Positions 36,901 through 45,406 of a DNA stretch of 64,000 bases are shown here, piece by piece (position 1 is the first letter of the stretch; every line of letters starts with the position of its first letter). Source of the stretch: Flexistipes sp. (GTDB lineage Bacteria; Chrysiogenota; Deferribacteres; Deferribacterales; Flexistipitaceae). A model generated the notes under the pieces. It was given only the letters and a program-made list of their open reading frames with translations, was not told the origin of the DNA and ran no database searches. A program made the translations under genes and the position numbers. Location of the stretch: the NCBI RefSeq assembly GCF_036172515.1, contig NZ_JAXKVW010000001.1, positions 1-64,000 of the forward strand. Direction: 5' to 3'.

Positions 36901-37314
36901 TTTAAAAATATAGAGTTTTGCATGGTTTGGTCGGAATGTTTTTCTGATTTCAAGTTGGCCGTTTTCAAGAAGGGATAAAAAGTAATGGAACTTATTTTGG
37001 GTGTCTTCTTTGTCGAAGTCATCGGTATCTGTATACATTTTCAGGGAATTTACATAGTTTAAAAAGAGGCGGTCGTTGGATAGCTTATCAGTGCCTCCTG
37101 TTTCAATCACATCATAATTCATTCTGTCTAGCTGCAGTCCAACCAGTATTCTTATAGTGAGGTCTTTGTTTTTAGTAATCGGTGTGAAGATTTCGTCAAC
37201 ACCGGAAAAATAGAAGAAACCGGTGAGAAAGTTTAACTCTTTACTATATGCTATCAGTTCATGAAGGCGTTTCTTCAGGCTTTTATCAGTTGTATTTGTA
37301 ATAAAGTTCTGCAA
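33985..37314 (-). CDS. PLD-nuclease/SNF2-type helicase fusion
   Basis: 1109 aa from a TTG with AGAGG 5-9 nt upstream. The N-terminal ~190 residues are phospholipase D-like, with HAKLYIF (H-x-K, ~131) and GSSNLTRSG. A superfamily 2 helicase follows: Walker A DVVGLGKT (~281), DEAH in VVIIDEAHRF (~353), LLTATPF, and the C-terminal lobe ISEGFNL and QRVGRINRI (~813). The last ~250 residues are charged and unassigned. This would be the ATP-driven translocase and probable nuclease of a two-component restriction system with the Eco57I-type methylase downstream. The single HxK motif means a PLD dimer would be needed for a full active site. Confidence 0.9.
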   Translation of the reverse strand: MQNFITNTTDKSLKKRLHELIAYSKELNFLTGFFYFSGVDEIFTPITKNKDLTIRILVGLQLDRMNYDVIETGGTDKLSNDRLFLNYVNSLKMYTDTDDFDKEDTQNKFHYFLSLLENGQLEIRKTFRPNHAKLYIFKLREKIPREALFITGSSNLTRSGVLSQDEFNVEISDYGTDQAIEYFDELWEEAAPITEDDAKKDKLIKIIRKETPLKEITPFEAYVLLLKAYLDSMKPSDKPLNIREFLNIKGYNAYKYQLDAVNQALDIINSHNGVIIADVVGLGKTIVACMVAKQLNKRGIVVSPPGLVGDKQNSSGWKGYLEDFELYSWEARSIGGLENVYDFVRKREDIEVVIIDEAHRFRNQDTKSYEYLKNICRGKIVILLTATPFNNRPSDILSLLKLFISPKKSSITLDNNLLDRFRTFKSVFEDLSFIYKYRNSSDEDKRKKAEALFQKLFGYLPIDIEKVKERSHYIARQIRDIIEPVTIRRNRLDLLHNPEYKSEINELSKVSDPKEWFFELSAEQSSFYDLVIKDYFGDPDNGGLFKGAIYRPYEYEVSEKNIEKGKEAFQYYQQKNLYDFMRRLLVKRFESSFGAFKQSIKNFINILEVVREFIDKTGNYILDRVLLEKIYELDVEQIEDELNQYARKMKEKEYPKNHRVYDIKKFKDKEKFLEDIKSDYEMFREILSNLDKLDLVSNDPKLESLVSNIKHQFESEENHKRKIIIFSEYTDTVKYIEPALKKHFKNRVLTVHGLLGNKKLKDIYENFDASHPADQQKDDYDILLSTDKISEGFNLNRAGMIINYDIPWNPVRVIQRVGRINRINKKVFDELYVVNFFPTEKGSEMVKSREIASNKMYLIHNALGEDSKIFDIDEEPTPSKLYERIQTNPENIEGESFYTKMLNEFEEIRKKYPKLAENVSEYPKRLKVAKKYVRDEQLVFFKKHKIFIHYADYENEKDPVLLPFEDAIENVKCDENEERQPFSEYFWDYYEKIKNIKEKKAPLTEQSNEKKAHNNLKTMHSKPFEGLEKHVPFIDMLLDDLMDFGTLPDYTLRRIANLKLNGENNQKKTIREIENLKKELGEHYLDKEKLRLKDTQKELILAVENRNIL

Positions 37315-37351
37315 GAAAACCTCTTCTGTAAATGATTAAAACAACATTCGA

Positions 37352-37380
37352 ATTATAACTAAACATTTATCAAAATGCAA
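37352..37380 (-). promoter_or_regulatory. Promoter of the helicase-methylase operon
   Basis: Minus strand TTGCAT (37375-37380), 17-bp spacer, TATAAT (37352-37357). Predicted start near 37345, ~30 nt before the TTG start codon at 37314. Confidence 0.55.
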
Positions 37381-37504
37381 AAAATATTAAAGACAACTTC
37401 CAATTACCCTTCTTCATAATATTTTTGAAAAAATTTTTTCTTTATACTCAGATTTAAAGGGGAGAATTACTACCAAATTTAATGTTTGTTTTTTCCTTGA
37501 AAAC

Positions 37505-37533
37505 TGTACATCCAGGCTTGAAACTGATATAAT
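37505..37533 (+). promoter_or_regulatory. Promoter placing transcription start at the kinase ATG (leaderless)
   Basis: TGTACA (37505-37510), 17-bp spacer, perfect TATAAT (37528-37533). The ATG at 37541 begins 8 nt after the -10 element, so the transcript would start at or next to the start codon. No Shine-Dalgarno sequence is visible. Confidence 0.45.
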
Positions 37534-37540
37534 AGTATTT

Positions 37541-39829
37541 ATGAATAACAGCCAAAAGCTTAGCTATCAAAATCTGCTGGATTCCATTCCCGTGCCTATA
37601 TTCTACAAAGGTACAGACGGTAAATATCTGGGTATGAACAAAGCTTTTGAGGATTTTTTCGGAGCAAGTAGAGAAAATCTTATAGGCAAAGGTGTTTACG
37701 ATATAACCGATAAAGAATATGCAGACGTTTATTTTAAAAAAGATAAAGAACTTTTTGGCAATCCCGGTGTACAAATCTATGAAACTCAGGTCAAGAACAA
37801 TCAAGGCAATATCCATGAAGTAGTTTTTAACAAAGCTACTTTTTTTGATGAAACCGGTAAAGTTGCAGGACTTGTAGGCACAATTCTCGATGTAACAGAA
37901 AAAGTTAACTCTGAAAAAGAAATTAGTGAAAAACAAAGAAAATTAGAAACACTGATGTCTAATCTGCCCGGGATGGTTTATCAATGTCTGAATGATCCTG
38001 ACTGGACTATGCTGTTCGTAAGTAACGGGTGTGTGGATTTAACTGGATATAGTGCTGAAAAATTAATAAATAATAACTATGTGTCTTACGGCAGTATCAT
38101 TCACCATGATGATCAAACAAAGATTTGGGAGAAAGTTCAAGAATCAATAAAAAGAAATAATAATTTTGTGAGCACCTACCGTATTTTAACCAAAGAAGGT
38201 GATATCAGATGGGTATGGGAACAAGGAGTAAAAGTTGGTAAAAATGAAAACGGTATTGATGTACTTGAAGGCTATATTACAGATATCACCGAAGCTAAGA
38301 AATATTATGATGAACTGCAAACGACGAAAGCATTTGTGGATGATGCTCCCGATGCAATATATTGGACCCGTGAGAATGGTGCTTTTGCTTTTGTAAATAA
38401 AACCGCTGCTCAGATGCTTGGTTATCATGTTGATGAGTTATCTCAAATGTCAATATTTGATATTGATAAAGAGCTTAACGATGAAGCATTCGAGAAAATC
38501 TGGAACAATGTAGATATAAGAAATAGTATTACTATCGAAAGAAAGCATCAGAAAAAAGACGGCTCTTTTATCCCAGTTGAAATTTCTGTGAGGAAGATAA
38601 ATTTTGCCGGAGAGGATCTTCATGGCAGTTTTGTTCGAGATTTAACTGAACGAAAGAAAGCTGAAAAAGAAAAAGAAATTCTTAATGCCAAACTTAACCA
38701 AAGCAGTAAACTTGAAGCAATAGGCAGGATGGCCGGAGGGATTGCGCACGATTTTAATAATATGCTGAGCGTTATTCTCAGTTATTCGGAAATGGGTTTA
38801 TTAAAATCTAATCGAACAGATCAATTTCACGAGTACTTTGAGGAAATTGGCAAAGCAGCACACAAATCAGCAGAAATAACTGATCAGCTATTAAATTTTG
38901 CCAGAGAAAAACCGATATCGCCAAAAATATTAAATCTTAACGAATCAGTTAAAGACATGAAAAAAATGCTAAGCAAAGTTGTGGGTAAAAATATTGAGCT
39001 AAACTGTGAATTAAGCAGCAATTTATGGCCCGTAAAAATAGACCCTTCTCAAATAAGTCAAATATTAACTAATCTTTGCGTAAATGCACGGGATGCAATA
39101 AAAAATAAAGGTACTGTCGAGATAAAAACATCCAATGAGTATCTGGATGAGGAATTCTGCATTTCTGAAAGCGAATGTTATCTGGGTGAATATGTGGCAC
39201 TGTCTGTCAAAGACAATGGCATGGGTATGAGTAAAGAAACTCAGAAAAAGATTTTTGAACCTTTTTTCACTACAAAAAAAGAAGGTAACGGAACAGGAAT
39301 AGGTTTGGCTACATTATACGGTATCGCTAAACAAAACGGCGGATTTATAAACGTTCAGAGTAAATTAGGTGTTGGTACTACTTTTGAGGTTTATTTGCCA
39401 AGATATAAAGGAGAAAAAACTGTCAGTGATGAAGAAACAACAAGTATTTTAAAGGGCAATGGCGAAACAATCTTATTAATCGACGATGATACTTCTATCC
39501 TTGCCATAAGTAATAAGGTGCTTAAAAAATTAAACTACAAAGTTGTTCCCAGACTTTCTGCTTCTGAAGCCATACAAACTGCCATAGAATACAAAGAAAA
39601 CAATAAAGATATAGATTTATTAATTACAGACGTTGTAATGCCCGAAATGAATGGTAAAGAACTTTTTCATCAAATGCAAAAGGTATACCCTGAGATAAAA
39701 ACTTTATTTATCTCCGGTTATTCGGAAAGTAATATCCAAGAGGAAAAAAACAAATCGAGCAATATATTCTTCCTTCAAAAACCTTTTGATATTAAATCAA
39801 TAGGAAACAAGTTAAAAGAAATACTGTAA
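37541..39829 (+). CDS. Soluble hybrid histidine kinase with three PAS domains and C-terminal receiver
   Basis: 762 aa without membrane segments. Order: PAS (~10-130), PAS (~140-260), PAS (~265-385), dimerisation box AGGIAHDFNNMLSVI (~415), HATPase with NLCVNARDAI, DNGMGMS and GTGIGLATLYGIA, then a receiver (~640-760) with LLIDDDTS and phosphoacceptor in LLITDVVMPEM. The IAHDFNN type autophosphorylates and passes phosphate to its own receiver. The sensed signal is unknown, though PAS domains often bind heme, flavin or small ligands. It diverges from the helicase operon across ~225 bp. Confidence 0.92.
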   Translation: MNNSQKLSYQNLLDSIPVPIFYKGTDGKYLGMNKAFEDFFGASRENLIGKGVYDITDKEYADVYFKKDKELFGNPGVQIYETQVKNNQGNIHEVVFNKATFFDETGKVAGLVGTILDVTEKVNSEKEISEKQRKLETLMSNLPGMVYQCLNDPDWTMLFVSNGCVDLTGYSAEKLINNNYVSYGSIIHHDDQTKIWEKVQESIKRNNNFVSTYRILTKEGDIRWVWEQGVKVGKNENGIDVLEGYITDITEAKKYYDELQTTKAFVDDAPDAIYWTRENGAFAFVNKTAAQMLGYHVDELSQMSIFDIDKELNDEAFEKIWNNVDIRNSITIERKHQKKDGSFIPVEISVRKINFAGEDLHGSFVRDLTERKKAEKEKEILNAKLNQSSKLEAIGRMAGGIAHDFNNMLSVILSYSEMGLLKSNRTDQFHEYFEEIGKAAHKSAEITDQLLNFAREKPISPKILNLNESVKDMKKMLSKVVGKNIELNCELSSNLWPVKIDPSQISQILTNLCVNARDAIKNKGTVEIKTSNEYLDEEFCISESECYLGEYVALSVKDNGMGMSKETQKKIFEPFFTTKKEGNGTGIGLATLYGIAKQNGGFINVQSKLGVGTTFEVYLPRYKGEKTVSDEETTSILKGNGETILLIDDDTSILAISNKVLKKLNYKVVPRLSASEAIQTAIEYKENNKDIDLLITDVVMPEMNGKELFHQMQKVYPEIKTLFISGYSESNIQEEKNKSSNIFFLQKPFDIKSIGNKLKEIL

Positions 39830-39887
39830 TCAAAAAAATTTCTGAAAGGGTCGCCTTTTTACCAAAGACAGCCTTGAGATTATTTTG

Positions 39888-40010
39888 CTAATTCCTTATT
39901 TTACCACTTTTTTTAAAAACTTTCCCTGCTGAAAATTTCGGAACTTTAGCTGCCGGAACCGTTGGTTCTTGTTTAAAATCATGATTATATTCAGTAGCTT
40001 TTGAATACAT
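39888..40010 (-). pseudogene. C-terminal remnant of an HU/IHF-type DNA-binding protein gene
   Basis: A 40-codon minus-strand frame ends in PTVPAAKVPKFSAGKVFKK then SGKIRN and a stop. This closely follows the C-terminal arm of HU proteins (IPAAKVPKFSAGKxLK). The first ~65 residues of HU, including the dimer core and the DNA-binding arm, are absent, and the upstream DNA shows no HU-like coding. The rest of the 39830-40243 interval holds no gene. Confidence 0.5.
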
Positions 40011-40243
40011 AACTTACTGACACCTGTTTCACGTAAACATCACCTGTAGCACAAATATCGCTTGGTCTACCCCAATACACAAAATTTTAAATTACAGAAT
40101 ACAACTATTGCTTCGATACCGAACATTTTAACCTTTCAGAAGAAAAAACTATTCCCTTTTTGATTGTTTGAATTAATATATGTAAAAATACTTAATAAAG
40201 AGTTTTGTAAAATTTTATCAAGACATGTCACAAGAGGGAAGCA

Positions 40244-41899
40244 TTGGAAGATTTTTTGAGTTTAATTATTAAAGAAATGGAAACTTTCTTAGAAAACTGG
40301 ACATTTTATATGAACGAAGCCGGTTATCTTGAGCATACCACTGCAAAAAAAGACGATTGCATATTAAGTCTGCAGGGAATTATTGATGCATTAAACATTG
40401 CCATAGAAGAAAACCCTGATCTTAATTTTTCAAAACTGATCAAGGATCAAAAAAATATTTCTGATTTTTTAATAAAAACAGCTGACAGACATAAGGCAAG
40501 AGGTGTGAATGCTGAAATGTTTTTCGGCTGCTTTAAGACTCTATTGCACTCGATCGATGATATTATACTCAACCTGAATTTGGATGAAAGCGAAAAGCTA
40601 AAAAAATATATAGCGCTCAGAAGGGCTTTTGATGCTATGGAGATCATATCCATAGAAGACTGGGCTTCTTTAGATTCCAAATCATATATTGAAATGCTTT
40701 CTGAGCAAAACCGTAAATTAACGCTGGAAAAAAATAAATACGAAAATATTTTTGAAGCCACTTCCGATTTGGTGTTTGTTATTGATGACAGTGGTAATAT
40801 TCTTGAAATGAATGAATCGGCCTTCCAGAGTTTTCCTGATATTTCCCTGGGTATGAATGTTTTAAATATATTAGGGTTTCAAAATTATTCATCCGACGAA
40901 TTTATTAATCAATTTTTATACAGTGAAGGTCATGAAATAACAATACCTGAAAAGGATTCTGTTTACTCAATGGTTATAGTTCCGTTAAAAAAGATTTCAT
41001 TAGCTTCAGCCGGGTATGTCATTATTCTTAATGATATTACTTGTATCGTTGACCAGAGAATTCAGCTTGAAAAAACTGTAAAAGAGAGAACAGAGGCTTT
41101 AAGGAAATCGGAAAAACTTTTTCGCTCTCTTTTTGTATCTGCAGGGGAAGGAATAGTTCTGGCTGATAAAAATTATAAAATATTACAGGTTAACCCTAAG
41201 GCTGCTGAAATATTCAAAACTTCTGTGGAAAATATTGTCAATGTTAGTTGTGTTAGTATTATTCACCCCGGCAACATAGATGATTTTTATGTCTCTGCGG
41301 CTATGAGCGAAGGAGATATTATAAGTAATGAAATGAACTGCATAACATTTAGTGGCGAAATATTTCCGGCCAGTGTCACTATCAATAAATTCAAATTAAA
41401 TGATAAAGATTTCCTGCATATTATCTTTAAAGATATTTCACAGCAAAAATCTATGGAAGAATATTTGAAAAAGGAAAAGGCACAGGCGGAAGAAATGAAC
41501 GTTACACTAAAAAACGTATTGAAATCAATTGACAAAGAAAAGGATGACCTTGAGTTGTCCATAAGTCAAAAAATAACAACAAATATAATACCGTCCCTTC
41601 AGAAACTTGCTATGGAAGACAGTAAAGATGTCAGAAATGTATATCTTGAAACTTTAAAAAATCAACTGATAAATCTGACAAAATCAGGTGATTCATTAAG
41701 CAGCAGGGATATCGCAAAGCTCACAAAATCAGAAGTGCAGGTTTGTCAGATGATTCAGTCAGGTTACAGCAGTAAAGATATATCTGAGGCTATGAGATTG
41801 TCTTTGGAAACAGTTCAAACCCACAGAAAAAATATAAGAAAGAAGTTAGGTCTCAGCGGCAGCAGTGTAAGTCTTTACTCTTATCTAAACAGCAAATAA
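40244..41899 (+). CDS. PAS-domain LuxR-type transcriptional regulator
   Basis: 551 aa from TTG 40244, supported by GAGGGAA 5 nt upstream. An N-terminal all-helical region (~1-150) is unassigned. Two PAS domains follow (~160-280, NIFEATSDLVFVIDDSGNIL; ~300-410, LFVSAGEGIVLADKNYKIL). A coiled segment leads to a LuxR helix-turn-helix (~490-551: LTKSEVQVCQMIQSG and LETVQTHRKNIRKKL). No receiver or kinase domain is present, so it probably senses a ligand or redox state directly. It lies 112 bp upstream of the TorD/molybdoenzyme operon and is the likely regulator of it; the gap contains phased TACCC sites. Confidence 0.88.
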   Translation: MEDFLSLIIKEMETFLENWTFYMNEAGYLEHTTAKKDDCILSLQGIIDALNIAIEENPDLNFSKLIKDQKNISDFLIKTADRHKARGVNAEMFFGCFKTLLHSIDDIILNLNLDESEKLKKYIALRRAFDAMEIISIEDWASLDSKSYIEMLSEQNRKLTLEKNKYENIFEATSDLVFVIDDSGNILEMNESAFQSFPDISLGMNVLNILGFQNYSSDEFINQFLYSEGHEITIPEKDSVYSMVIVPLKKISLASAGYVIILNDITCIVDQRIQLEKTVKERTEALRKSEKLFRSLFVSAGEGIVLADKNYKILQVNPKAAEIFKTSVENIVNVSCVSIIHPGNIDDFYVSAAMSEGDIISNEMNCITFSGEIFPASVTINKFKLNDKDFLHIIFKDISQQKSMEEYLKKEKAQAEEMNVTLKNVLKSIDKEKDDLELSISQKITTNIIPSLQKLAMEDSKDVRNVYLETLKNQLINLTKSGDSLSSRDIAKLTKSEVQVCQMIQSGYSSKDISEAMRLSLETVQTHRKNIRKKLGLSGSSVSLYSYLNSK

Positions 41900-41904
41900 A
41901 CATA

Positions 41905-41969
41905 TAAATGGGTATAAATATACCCATTTATTACCCTCATCGTACCCTTCTTTTTCTATCCAAATACCC
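41905..41969 (+). promoter_or_regulatory. Helically phased TACCC operator array upstream of the molybdoenzyme operon
   Basis: A perfect palindrome TAAATGGGTATA-AA-TATACCCATTTA occupies 41905-41930. Direct TACCC repeats begin at 41921, 41932, 41943 and 41965, spaced 11, 11 and 22 bp, that is on one face of the helix. TACCCAT and TACCCCT fit the TACYYMT heptamer known for NarL-type LuxR proteins. A weak -10 (TAGAAT, 41988-41993) without a -35 follows, as expected for an activated promoter. Confidence 0.6.
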
Positions 41970-42011
41970 CTATCTTTTTAAAAAGCTTAGAATTGATTGT
42001 GGAGAAAACAA

Positions 42012-42560
42012 ATGGATAATAATGATATTATATTAAAATCCAGGGATTTTTTTGGCAGTACAACGTCAGAAGATCTGGAGCAGTCCTATTATGATATTTG
42101 TGAGTTTTATAAAATACCCTGTGAAAAAGAAATAAACTGGGAAGAAGAGGAGTTTGTTTTTAACAGGCTCTTCGTTGGCCCGGCTGCACCCTTAGCTCCT
42201 ATGGTAGCTTCGGCATACCTGGATCCGGAGGCCAGGATACATGGAGTAACAACAACTGATGTAAGAACGTTTTATTATGAGCTGGGGCTCACACTGGAAA
42301 ATGAAGGAAAAGAACCGGAAGACAGTCTTCTCCATGAGCTAAGTATTTGTTCATACCTAAGTCAGACTGCAAAAATCAAACCTGAATGTAGGGATATTTA
42401 TAATAAGTTTTTAAAGTTTCATTTTTTTCTATGGGTTCCTGAATTTATTAGCAGAGCTTTGAATAATGCGGGTGATTCAGTAGCAGTGAGTAAAGTTTTA
42501 AATCTTTTTTCAGACTGGATTATCCGGGAAACAAATAAACTTTTAGAGGGGGTTTTATGA
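42012..42560 (+). CDS. TorD/DmsD-family redox enzyme chaperone
   Basis: 182 aa from ATG 42012 (GGAG 7 nt upstream; an in-frame TTG at 41997 lies before that site). All-helical, with the family-type stretch VFNRLFVGPAAPLAPMVASAYLD and a later FLKFHFFLWVPEF. Such chaperones bind the Tat signal peptide of a molybdoenzyme and hold it until cofactor insertion is complete. Its stop overlaps the start of the Tat-exported molybdoenzyme by 4 bp, so that enzyme is the client. Confidence 0.88.
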   Translation: MDNNDIILKSRDFFGSTTSEDLEQSYYDICEFYKIPCEKEINWEEEEFVFNRLFVGPAAPLAPMVASAYLDPEARIHGVTTTDVRTFYYELGLTLENEGKEPEDSLLHELSICSYLSQTAKIKPECRDIYNKFLKFHFFLWVPEFISRALNNAGDSVAVSKVLNLFSDWIIRETNKLLEGVL

Positions 42561-44824
42561 AAAAGAAAAAAAGTTTGACTGAAAAATGCATTTTAGGGGC
42601 TACCAGCCGGAGGAGCTTTCTAAAAGGTACTTTGGCTGCCGGAGTGGCTGCTTCGGTACCGTTGGGATTCAAAAGTGTACATGCATGGGAGAGAACAAAT
42701 TTTGAAGGAAACTATAAAATTTACAGGAATGCCTGTCCAAGAAACTGCTATGACACCTGTAGTATTAAATCCTATGTGAAAAACGGTTCTCTCGAGTTTG
42801 TGGAAGGTGCAACAGAGTCTACGTTTACCGATGGGGCTTTATGTGTAAAAGGCTTTTCCTACCCAAGAAGAGTTTACAGTCCGGACAGGATAAAGTACCC
42901 GATGAAACAGATTGGAAGGGGTACAGGTAACTGGAAAAGAATCACATGGGATGAAGCTTTGGAGGAAATTTCCGGAAAAATTCTGGAAATCAAAGAAAAA
43001 GATGACAATCTTCTGGGGATGGCACTGGACAAATATTCAGGCAACTTCTCAATAACCCACTATGGTGTGGAAGGCATGATGAGTTCCCTGGGATATACAA
43101 CACGATTTGTAGGAACGCCATGCTGGCCGGCCGGTATCGATGCCCAAAACTTTGACATGGGTAATATGTGGTGCAACGATCCTGAAGATATAGTGAAATC
43201 AGACTATATCATAATCTGGGGAGGTAACCCCGCCTGGAACTCTGTGCACACAATGAAGTTTATTTATGAGGCTCAAAAAAGAGGTGCAAAGCTGATTGTC
43301 ATCGACCCGGTGTTTACACAGACTGCTGCAAAAGCCGATATCTTTATCAGAATAAAAACTGCGCAGGACGGCGCACTGGCTTTGGGTATGGCAAAGTATA
43401 TTGTTGAAAACAATATGCATGATAAAGATTTCATAAGCAAACACAGTAAAGGCTTTAAAAGCTATGAAAAATATTTGAAAAACAATGTCACTTTAGAATG
43501 GGCGGCAGAAAAAAGTGGGGTACCTGTTGACGTAATTAAAAATACTGCCAGGGAATTTGCTTCTGCCGGCGCTTCAACGATCTGGATAGGGTATGGGCTG
43601 CAAAGACATACAAACGGTGGCGTCAATGTCAGGGCAATAGATTCCTTGGTGGCTATGACAGGAAATGTTGGCAAAGAAGGGGGAGGTGCCCGCTATGGAC
43701 ACCTGCAGACATGGGGATTTAACTATAATGCCATGGTACAGAAAAAGCCGAAAGGCTCAAAAGGCTATCTCGGAGAGAAAACGATAAAAAGCGAGTTCGC
43801 TAATGACGAGTCCGGAAAAGCCGATTATTCAGACAGAACAATAAACATCAATAAGATAGCGGAAAAAATATTAACTACTGACAATCCGCCCATCAGACTG
43901 TTATGGGTTGCCTGCAAAAACCCTTTTGCACAGGACTTTGACAGACCGAAACTTAAGAAAGCATTTGATAAGCTTGAAATGGTGGTAACTGTTGACCAGT
44001 TTTTTAACGAAACTGTTGAAAACTCTGACATCGTGCTGCCTTCCACCACTCTATTTGAAGAATATACAGTCAATGCTTCATACTGGCACTATTGGCTTAG
44101 CATTAATGAAAAAGCAATTCCTGAGCAGTACGAAGCGAAAAGTGACTTACAGATTGGTGCAATGTTGTCGAAAAAAATGAACGAGTTGGAACCAGGCTCA
44201 TGCACTTTCCCCCAGATTACAGATACAAAAATATGGATGGAGAAGGAATTTAATGACGGTATCCATAAACTTTTTGGTATAAAATCATGGAAGGACCTCA
44301 AAAATGGCCCCAAAAAAGCAAAACTTAAGTCAACAGCTTCCTGGTATGATATGAAATTCGGTACACCGTCAGGGAAGTACGAGTTCAGCTCCGACCTGGC
44401 TGCTGATTACGGACATACGAAAATTCCGGAATATAAAAGCAGGAGAGAAGCTTACGATAAATTCAGAGTGCTCACACCTCATACACAGTTTGGGCTCCAC
44501 TCTCAGTTTGTAAATCTTGACTATATGGAAGACTTTAACAACGGGCCTTTTATTTATATTAACCCGAAAGCCGCAAAAAACAAAAATATCAAAGATGGTG
44601 ATACTGTAAAAATTACGAACAAAGTCGGCAATATGGAAGTCAGAGCCAGGTTAACCGATAACATAGCTGAAGATGTCATACTTATGTATGAAGCCTGGTA
44701 CAAAGATTTAAAATACAATGTTCAGAATGTTGTGGATGACGAATCTTCAGATATGGGCACATTCAAAACAGGTGCTCCTGGAGTTGCCATTCACGATCAA
44801 TTTGCAGATATAGTAAAAGTATAA
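42557..44824 (+). CDS. Tat-exported molybdopterin oxidoreductase catalytic subunit (DMSO reductase family)
   Basis: 755 aa. The N-terminus has a twin-arginine signal (SRRSFLKGTLAAGVAAS, cleavage near VHA). The 4Fe-4S site is C-x3-C-x3-C in NACPRNCYDTC with the fourth Cys in ALCVKGF. Molybdopterin-binding segments follow: YIIIWGGNPAWNSVHT, LIVIDPVFTQTAAKAD, IGYGLQRHTNGG, NSDIVLPSTTLFEEY. The C-terminal domain contains LTPHTQFGLHSQF and GDTVKITNKVGNMEVRA. It acts in the periplasm in anaerobic respiration or substrate oxidation. The substrate cannot be assigned; CPRNCYDTC differs from the DmsA-type cluster. Confidence 0.9.
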   Translation: MKKKKSLTEKCILGATSRRSFLKGTLAAGVAASVPLGFKSVHAWERTNFEGNYKIYRNACPRNCYDTCSIKSYVKNGSLEFVEGATESTFTDGALCVKGFSYPRRVYSPDRIKYPMKQIGRGTGNWKRITWDEALEEISGKILEIKEKDDNLLGMALDKYSGNFSITHYGVEGMMSSLGYTTRFVGTPCWPAGIDAQNFDMGNMWCNDPEDIVKSDYIIIWGGNPAWNSVHTMKFIYEAQKRGAKLIVIDPVFTQTAAKADIFIRIKTAQDGALALGMAKYIVENNMHDKDFISKHSKGFKSYEKYLKNNVTLEWAAEKSGVPVDVIKNTAREFASAGASTIWIGYGLQRHTNGGVNVRAIDSLVAMTGNVGKEGGGARYGHLQTWGFNYNAMVQKKPKGSKGYLGEKTIKSEFANDESGKADYSDRTININKIAEKILTTDNPPIRLLWVACKNPFAQDFDRPKLKKAFDKLEMVVTVDQFFNETVENSDIVLPSTTLFEEYTVNASYWHYWLSINEKAIPEQYEAKSDLQIGAMLSKKMNELEPGSCTFPQITDTKIWMEKEFNDGIHKLFGIKSWKDLKNGPKKAKLKSTASWYDMKFGTPSGKYEFSSDLAADYGHTKIPEYKSRREAYDKFRVLTPHTQFGLHSQFVNLDYMEDFNNGPFIYINPKAAKNKNIKDGDTVKITNKVGNMEVRARLTDNIAEDVILMYEAWYKDLKYNVQNVVDDESSDMGTFKTGAPGVAIHDQFADIVKV

Positions 44825-44833
44825 GGGGGAGTT

Positions 44834-45406
44834 ATGAGTAAACAATTAGCCTTTTTAGTAGATTCAAAAAAATGTATAGGATGTTATTCATGCGCAATGG
44901 CATGTAAAAATCAATATCATCAGGAACCGGGAGTTAAGTGGAGGGATCTGAAACCTCTGCCGGAAGATGTATATCCGCACAGAGACAGAGCTTTTTATTC
45001 ACTATCATGCAATCATTGTGCGAGTCCGGTATGTGTTTCTGTTTGTCCTGTAAATGCTCATACTAAAAGGGAAAAAGACGGAATTGTTGTCCATGATGCT
45101 GAAAAATGCATATACTGCAAAGCTTGTATTAACTCATGCTCATATGGGGCGGCTAAAGATAATAAAACTCAGGAAAGGGCAGAAAAGTGCAGCTTTTGTG
45201 TAGAAAAAATTGACGAGGGGTTGCTCCCCGCCTGTGTCCTGGGGTGTCCCACAAAAGCACTGAGTATGATAGACCTTGATAAAGCTGACAGCGGTAATAT
45301 TGAGCAGTATCCTAAAGGCTTTGAAAAACATACCAAACTGAATCCATCCACCAGGTTTGTTTTTGCAAAAACTCCAAAACTGGTAACTTCCGATACAGAT
45401 GCATAA
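44834..45406 (+). CDS. Four-cluster ferredoxin subunit (DmsB/NrfC type)
   Basis: 190 aa with four cysteine groups: CIGCYSCAMACKNQ, CNHCASPVCVSVCPVNA, CIYCKACINSCSYGA, and CSFCVEKIDEG...CVLGCPTKA, enough for four 4Fe-4S clusters. There is no signal peptide; such subunits are carried out with the Tat-signal partner. It relays electrons between the molybdoenzyme and a membrane or soluble partner. It starts 9 bp after the catalytic subunit. No NrfD/DmsC-type membrane anchor follows. Confidence 0.92.
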   Translation: MSKQLAFLVDSKKCIGCYSCAMACKNQYHQEPGVKWRDLKPLPEDVYPHRDRAFYSLSCNHCASPVCVSVCPVNAHTKREKDGIVVHDAEKCIYCKACINSCSYGAAKDNKTQERAEKCSFCVEKIDEGLLPACVLGCPTKALSMIDLDKADSGNIEQYPKGFEKHTKLNPSTRFVFAKTPKLVTSDTDA

